From JAOAFX01 sp049700315 (GTDB lineage Bacteria > Hydrothermota > Tepidihabitantia > SM23-42 > JAOAFX01): a DNA stretch of 64,000 bases. Of the stretch, positions 59,578 through 64,000 are shown one piece after another. Each line of letters opens with the position of its first letter. Positions within the stretch are counted from its first letter, which is position 1. The position numbers and the translations under genes were made by a program. The stretch spans positions 15,782-79,781 of the forward strand of contig JBNAVN010000004.1 of the NCBI GenBank assembly GCA_049700315.1, written 5' to 3'. The notes beneath the pieces were generated by a model that did not search any database, was not told where the DNA came from, and saw only the letters and a program-made list of their open reading frames with translations.

Positions 59578-61062
59578 ATGAGACGCAAAGCCTCTACCTT
59601 CAATTTCAGGTTTATTGATTTCTTTGATGTTGGAGACATTAATCCATACTATAAATTGCTCTTTAAAAATATTAACGCTGTTATCTATATTGTTGACAGA
59701 AAAGGACGAATAATATATCTGAATGACTTCGCTGAAAAAATCTCGCATTACAAACTCAAAGAACTTCTGGGTAAACATTTCACGAAGATTCTGGCACCGG
59801 AATCAAAGGAGTATGCTATAAAAACATTTTTGGAACAATTATCAGGCAAAAATATTAGACCATATGAACTTGTTGTGTTTGATAAAAATGGAGAAAAAAT
59901 TCATCTCAAGACAAGTGAACACATAATTTTCAGGCAGGGCAGTGTCCAGGGAATTATGGGCATTGCTACAGATATTACTGAGCACAAGGAACTTACAATT
60001 GAGCTATCCAGAATGGTCAAAGAACTCTATCTTATTCAACAGATAAGTCAGGAATTATCGTCCATTCTTGACCTTGAGACCTTACTGCAAAACATTGTCA
60101 AACATCTGAAGGATAGCCTGAGCTATGAAAGGGCAGCAGTTGCACTGATTGATGAACGAAAAAATGAATTGGTTGTGCGTGCTGCTGAAAAGCCATATTC
60201 AAAGAGAATCCAGAAAAGGCTTAGATTGAAATTAGGACAGGGAATCACTGGTTATGTTGCGCAGACCGGTAAACCCTATATCACGAACGATGTTTCAAAA
60301 AATCACCATTATCATATTTTTGACAGAAAAACCAGGTCTGAAATTGCTGTGCCCTTGAAAATCGGTGAAAGGGTCATTGGCGTAATCAATATTGAGAGTT
60401 ATAAAAAGAACACCTTCAACGAGAAGGATTTGGAACTTTTGACACTGGTGGCAAACCAGGCATCAATCGCAATACAGAATAGCGAGTTATATTCTTCGTT
60501 GAAACAAAGCTATCTTGATAGTATTAAAACACTCGTCTCCGCAATTGAAGCAAAAGACCCTTATACATCAGGACATTCTGAAAGAGTGAGAAAATATGCC
60601 TTGAAAATTGCAAAAAAATTGAAACTAAAACCGGAGCAGATTGAAGAACTTGACTATGCTGGATATCTACACGATATAGGGAAAATCGGAATAAGTGATT
60701 CTCTACTAACCAAACCCAGCCCGTTGACAAAAGAAGAATATGAAATGATAAAGGAACATCCCAGAATAGGGCATAACATTCTGAAACATGCCCATCACCT
60801 TGCCGGTGCCTGTGAAATAATCCGTTTTGAGCATGAAAGATACGATGGTAATGGCTATCCAAACGGACTGCGAAAGAATGAAATACCTATCGGTGCCAAG
60901 ATCATTGCTGTAGCAGATGCCTACGACGCAATGACCACTGATAGACCATATCGCAAAGCACTGACCAAGAAAGAGGCTATCCAAAGACTGAAAGAAAGCA
61001 GTGGAACCCAATTTGACCCTAAAATAGTCAAGGTGTTTTTGAAAATTCTGGGAAGCGAATAG
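59578..61062 (+). CDS. PAS-GAF-HD-GYP sensor, c-di-GMP phosphodiesterase-like
   Basis: The soluble 494-residue sensor has a PAS domain at about 20-140 (NAVIYIVDRKGRIIYLND), a GAF domain at about 155-310 (GQGITGYVAQTGKPYITNDV) and a C-terminal HD-GYP domain. The last shows SGHSERV, YLHDIGKIGIS and ERYDGNGYPNGL, then RPYRKALTKKEA. All catalytic residues appear intact, so c-di-GMP hydrolysis in response to a signal is likely. Its GAF domain resembles those of the GGDEF protein at 6945. Confidence 0.92.
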   Translation: MRRKASTFNFRFIDFFDVGDINPYYKLLFKNINAVIYIVDRKGRIIYLNDFAEKISHYKLKELLGKHFTKILAPESKEYAIKTFLEQLSGKNIRPYELVVFDKNGEKIHLKTSEHIIFRQGSVQGIMGIATDITEHKELTIELSRMVKELYLIQQISQELSSILDLETLLQNIVKHLKDSLSYERAAVALIDERKNELVVRAAEKPYSKRIQKRLRLKLGQGITGYVAQTGKPYITNDVSKNHHYHIFDRKTRSEIAVPLKIGERVIGVINIESYKKNTFNEKDLELLTLVANQASIAIQNSELYSSLKQSYLDSIKTLVSAIEAKDPYTSGHSERVRKYALKIAKKLKLKPEQIEELDYAGYLHDIGKIGISDSLLTKPSPLTKEEYEMIKEHPRIGHNILKHAHHLAGACEIIRFEHERYDGNGYPNGLRKNEIPIGAKIIAVADAYDAMTTDRPYRKALTKKEAIQRLKESSGTQFDPKIVKVFLKILGSE

Positions 61063-61075
61063 CACATCTTTTTTA

Positions 61076-62413
61076 CTATCTTATCCACTCAATATCTTCC
61101 AACTTAATATTTTCTTTCTCAACATTACCCACAATTACCAAACAAAAATCATCCGGGTGCAAGTATTTCAGGGCAGATGTTTTTATATCATCTAATGTAA
61201 CATCAGAGACTAATTTTTCAAATCTCTCTACATAATCCAGACCCAGACTTTCAATTTCAATCCTTATAATGAAATTTGTCAGTTCACTATAAGTATCAAA
61301 GTTTAGAGGGAAATTCCCTATATAATATTTCTTTGCCCTTTCTAACTCTTCATTAGTTACATCCTCTGAGATACGTTCAATTTCTTCGACGATCAGACTT
61401 AGCGCCTCATTTGCCGATTCATTCTTGGTCTGAACACCAGCAACGAAATAACCACCATAGTTGAATCTATCAAAAAATGAGTAAACATCATAGGCAAAGC
61501 CCCGCTTTTCCCTGATTTCTGTGGCAAGTCTTGAAGTCAAACCTGAACCGCCAAGTATGTAATTCATCACCCTTGCTGATATCCAATCCTCTGCCTTATT
61601 ATTGGGTCCCAAAAATCCAAGGAAGATATAGGATTGTGAAATATCTCGCTTTATGATCATACCTTTCTTGCCTTGTAATTGTGGGAGTAGAGATGAAAAC
61701 TTAGGAATATTTTTCCGCTGCCAGTTGGAAAAATGCCTTTCAATCTGGAACTTGATTGAATCACCATTAAAATCACCCACCAGTGCAAGAATCGCATTGT
61801 TGGGTGCATAATACATATCATAGAAATTCTTCAAATCATCAATACCAATCTTATTTATCGTGGAGTCAAAACCGAGTGGATCGTGGTTGAGCGGATGAGC
61901 ACCGAATAATAATCTTATAAATGCAGTCTGACCTACATAAAACGGATCATCTAACTGGCTCATAATCTCCGAATAAGTCCTTCTCTGAAGTCTCATAAAT
62001 TCCACTGGATTGAAAGAAGGTTTTTGAAGACATTCGGATAAGATTTCCAATATTAATGGAAGGTCTTTACTCAGGGCACGACCAGAAATTTCAGCATAGT
62101 CTTCTTGTGTGTTTATGTTAACACTTGCCCCAAGATATTCTATCTTCTCCATGAGTTCATCTCCGGAGTGCAATTCAGTTCCCCTTAATAACATTCTTGC
62201 TGTCAAATTTGCCAGACCTTCTTTACCCTCAGCATCAAAGACGCTACCTGCTTTTACAATAATTTTGAATTCAACCATGGGTATTTTGTGTGCCTCACTG
62301 AAAAGCATCACAAATCCATTGTCAAGCGTATCCCTGTGAACAGTAAATGCAAAACCAAAATTATATAGCAAAATCAAACCTACTGAACAGAAAATGATAT
62401 TTTTCATCATCAT
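61076..62413 (-). CDS. M16 family peptidase-like subunit lacking the zinc motif
   Basis: This exported M16 (insulinase/processing peptidase) homologue has 445 residues and a signal peptide (FCSVGLILLYNFGFA). The place of the HxxEH zinc motif is occupied by GLANLTARML, so it cannot be catalytic alone. The C-terminal half keeps the substrate-binding region with Arg and Tyr (EKRGFAYDVYSFFD). The companion gene directly upstream (1-bp overlap) has the zinc motif. The pair thus resembles an alpha/beta heterodimer. Confidence 0.9.
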   Translation of the reverse strand: MMMKNIIFCSVGLILLYNFGFAFTVHRDTLDNGFVMLFSEAHKIPMVEFKIIVKAGSVFDAEGKEGLANLTARMLLRGTELHSGDELMEKIEYLGASVNINTQEDYAEISGRALSKDLPLILEILSECLQKPSFNPVEFMRLQRRTYSEIMSQLDDPFYVGQTAFIRLLFGAHPLNHDPLGFDSTINKIGIDDLKNFYDMYYAPNNAILALVGDFNGDSIKFQIERHFSNWQRKNIPKFSSLLPQLQGKKGMIIKRDISQSYIFLGFLGPNNKAEDWISARVMNYILGGSGLTSRLATEIREKRGFAYDVYSFFDRFNYGGYFVAGVQTKNESANEALSLIVEEIERISEDVTNEELERAKKYYIGNFPLNFDTYSELTNFIIRIEIESLGLDYVERFEKLVSDVTLDDIKTSALKYLHPDDFCLVIVGNVEKENIKLEDIEWIR

Positions 62414-63690
62414 TACCTCCGCGGCAGTAAATAACCTACTGTCCTATTATCTTCAGTTAAGTATTTTTCTGCTACACGTACAATATCATCTTTTGTTACT
62501 TCAAGAATTTTTTGTGGATAGATATTGATATTTTTCCAGGAACCACTCATAATCTCCCAGTGCCCAATCGTAAATCCTATCCCCGTTGGTGAATCCTGAC
62601 GAAATACAAATTGGGCAAGGGTTTGGTTCTTTGCCTTTTCTATTTCTGTTTCTGATATATCACCTTTTTTCAACCTATCAATCTCAGCATATATTTCCTG
62701 CTCAAGTTTTTCAATATCTACTCCAACCTGTGGTATACCGAACACAAAAAAAGTACCATCATATTTTGAAAATGATGCATAAGAATCCAAATTTGTGGCA
62801 ATGCCCTTTTCACGAACAAGTATTTTTTCAAATCTTGAGGACCGCCCATAAGAAAGTATCTTATCAATCACATCAAGAGCATAGGCATCAGAATCATTTA
62901 TTTTTACGGTGCGGTAATTTATTGCCAGGGCAGGGAATTTGACATCTCTAAATAACTTGAATCTCCTTTCTCCGTTCTGGGGCGGTTCAGAATATTCTGG
63001 CTCTTTTATTGCTTGCCCCCTGATTTTACCATAGTGTTTCTTCACTAATCTCAATGCTTCTTCCCTATTCACATCTCCGCTTATTACAACAATTGCATTT
63101 GATGGATTGTAGTATTTTTTATACCAATTGTAAACATCATCACGCTGAATCTTTTGCAGATCAATCATATAACCAATTGTGGGATTACGATACGGATGAT
63201 AAAGATAAGTCATCTGGTCAATTATCTCAAACAGATTACCATACGGATCATTTTCACCAAGTCTACGCTCTTCCATTACCACACCTTTTTCCGGTATGAA
63301 ATCTTTTTCGGCAATGAGTAAATTTTGCATGCGGTCTGCCTCCATCATCACTTCTATTTCGTATCGGTCTTTGTACAGATTAGCCCAGTAAACTGTTTGA
63401 TGTGTAGAAGTAAACGCATTTTCTTCTCCGCCTGCCACATCAATTATTTTGTCATATTCTTTAGGACCGTATTTCTTTGTACCTCTGAATGCCATATGCT
63501 CCAGGAGGTGGGAGATACCCGTACAACCAAGAAATTCATTATAAGAACCAATTTTATAATGTACCTGGGTTGCAACGGCTGTAGCAAAATGGTCTTCATA
63601 TATTAAAACTTTCAACCCATTATCAAGCTGGTATTCGTAGACCTGAATCGGTTGAAAAGACAACAAAAATATAATCAAATTTGCCATCAT
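62413..63690 (-). CDS. M16 family zinc peptidase, catalytic subunit
   Basis: This exported peptidase (425 aa, signal-like start MANLIIFLLSFQPIQV) has the inverted zinc motif HLLEH (GISHLLEHMAFRGT) and a downstream Glu in YEIEVMMEADRM as third ligand. Its C-terminal half lacks the RxxxY-like pair that its partner retains. It probably degrades peptides outside the cytoplasm. It is first in a two-gene operon. The ATG at 63690 is followed by a second ATG, and AAAGGAG lies just upstream. Confidence 0.92.
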   Translation of the reverse strand: MMANLIIFLLSFQPIQVYEYQLDNGLKVLIYEDHFATAVATQVHYKIGSYNEFLGCTGISHLLEHMAFRGTKKYGPKEYDKIIDVAGGEENAFTSTHQTVYWANLYKDRYEIEVMMEADRMQNLLIAEKDFIPEKGVVMEERRLGENDPYGNLFEIIDQMTYLYHPYRNPTIGYMIDLQKIQRDDVYNWYKKYYNPSNAIVVISGDVNREEALRLVKKHYGKIRGQAIKEPEYSEPPQNGERRFKLFRDVKFPALAINYRTVKINDSDAYALDVIDKILSYGRSSRFEKILVREKGIATNLDSYASFSKYDGTFFVFGIPQVGVDIEKLEQEIYAEIDRLKKGDISETEIEKAKNQTLAQFVFRQDSPTGIGFTIGHWEIMSGSWKNINIYPQKILEVTKDDIVRVAEKYLTEDNRTVGYLLPRR

Positions 63691-63711
63691 TCTACTCCTT
63701 TCGTGTATAAG

Positions 63712-63739
63712 ATTATAGCAGAAAACTGGCAGATGTCAA
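63712..63739 (-). promoter_or_regulatory. Promoter of the M16 operon
   Basis: On the minus strand: TTGACA (63734-63739), a 16-bp spacer and TATAAT (63712-63717). A short leader carries AAAGGAG before the ATG at 63690. Confidence 0.78.
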
Positions 63740-63770
63740 TAATGATATCAGAATAGCAGAAAATTAAATT

Positions 63771-63797
63771 TATAAAATTCTTACGAATTAAATCCGA
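63771..63797 (+). repeat. Dispersed intergenic repeat, copy 2
   Basis: TTATAAAATTCTTACGAATT and the next seven bases match the copy near 15818-15848 with about three differences. Confidence 0.5.
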
Positions 63798-63929
63798 AAT
63801 ACGAAGCACAAATCCGGCATCCACCATGCAACTTGACAGAGTGGTGCACTAAACAAATCCCAAATTCCGAACTCACTTCTTTATCCAACTTTCCCAAAGT
63901 CAACTTGTTCATAGTTAAAAGAAATCAAT

Positions 63930-64000
63930 GCAAACCTGAAGGTTTGCCTTGCCCTACTATTGATGCCTCGTTGTTTGCAAGGCTGAAGCCTTGCCCTACA
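63930..64000. repeat. Two short palindromes with a CCTAC flank at the window end
   Basis: GCAAACCTGAAGGTTTGC (63930-63947) and GCAAGGCTGAAGCCTTGC (63977-63994) are each followed by a CCCTAC(A/T) type flank. The interval 63740-64000 holds no gene. Confidence 0.75.

Overview
The window is a low-GC (A/T-rich by eye), gene-dense stretch of a bacterial chromosome. One 100-base run of N marks a scaffold gap, so this is a draft or metagenome-derived assembly. Several traits suggest an uncultured candidate phylum of the Fibrobacteres-Chlorobi-Bacteroidetes/WOR-3 (Stahlbacteria) type: secreted proteins with type IX-like C-terminal sorting tails, HEAT-repeat and cyclase signalling proteins, stand-alone HdrBC, SHMT-like and Pst genes, and intergenic DNA rich in short palindromes. 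This placement is inference. No 16S rRNA or other decisive marker is present, although hisS, rpsF, rpsR, rplI, ftsK and purA could place it.

Layout. 1-1,011: the end of an exported-protein gene, then a DUF559 nuclease gene inside an 18-bp inverted repeat (a probable small mobile or remnant element). 1,059-9,000: ftsK, a secreted FG-GAP protein, a long UbiA-family membrane protein and a triple-GAF diguanylate cyclase. 9,011-9,438: a degenerate tandem array and tRNA-Thr(CGT). 9,491-15,492: a three-gene signalling operon (zinc-ribbon/cyclase/AAA/TPR protein, a second small zinc-ribbon cyclase, and a HEAT protein). 15,547-15,765: a 26-bp tandem repeat split by the assembly gap. 15,923-18,321: a secreted subtilase with a terminator. 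18,604-23,290: a six-gene operon (Lrp-like regulator, M23 peptidase, nucleoside phosphorylase, rubredoxin, VanZ, hisS). 23,418-27,327: hdrC-hdrB-rpsF-ssb-rpsR-rplI-bifunctional nuclease-methyltransferase. 27,359-33,151: a flavoprotein reductase, a HEAT/HD-GYP pair, purN and corA. 33,495: tRNA-Val(CAC). 33,711-38,389: argG-aminotransferase-argH with tandem ARG boxes, and argR. 38,532-43,411: hsp20, purA, an SHMT-family gene and a B12/radical SAM gene. 43,471-49,755: a TMTC-like membrane protein and the complete pst-phoU operon with two PstB subunits. 49,759-57,627: TPR, xerC, Lrp-domain, acyltransferase, acyl-CoA ligase, CPBP protease and an AmrS-type radical SAM enzyme. 57,864-63,690: a secreted tail protein, CvpA, a PAS-GAF-HD-GYP sensor and two M16 peptidase subunits.

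Four observations stand out. (1) The two adjacent class III cyclase domains have complementary losses: one keeps the metal-binding Asps but lacks the catalytic Asn/Arg, and the other does the reverse. This predicts an obligate heterodimeric cyclase resembling mammalian C1/C2. (2) The two PstB ATPases are complementary in the same way, predicting one canonical and one degenerate ATP site in a phosphate importer. (3) I find 26 promoters with TTGAC(A/T)-like and TATAAT-like boxes and a spacer of exactly 16 bp in every case. In about 17 of them the -10 box ends only 5-8 nt before the start codon, so leaderless transcription appears to be a normal mode here and fixes several starts. (4) The bifunctional nuclease gene appears to start at an ATC codon 7 nt after a perfect Shine-Dalgarno sequence.

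Two nucleotide-signalling systems meet here: c-di-GMP (one GGDEF protein and two HD-GYP proteins) and a cAMP/cGMP-type cyclase cassette. A HEAT-associated N-terminal domain appears to be shared between the cassettes.
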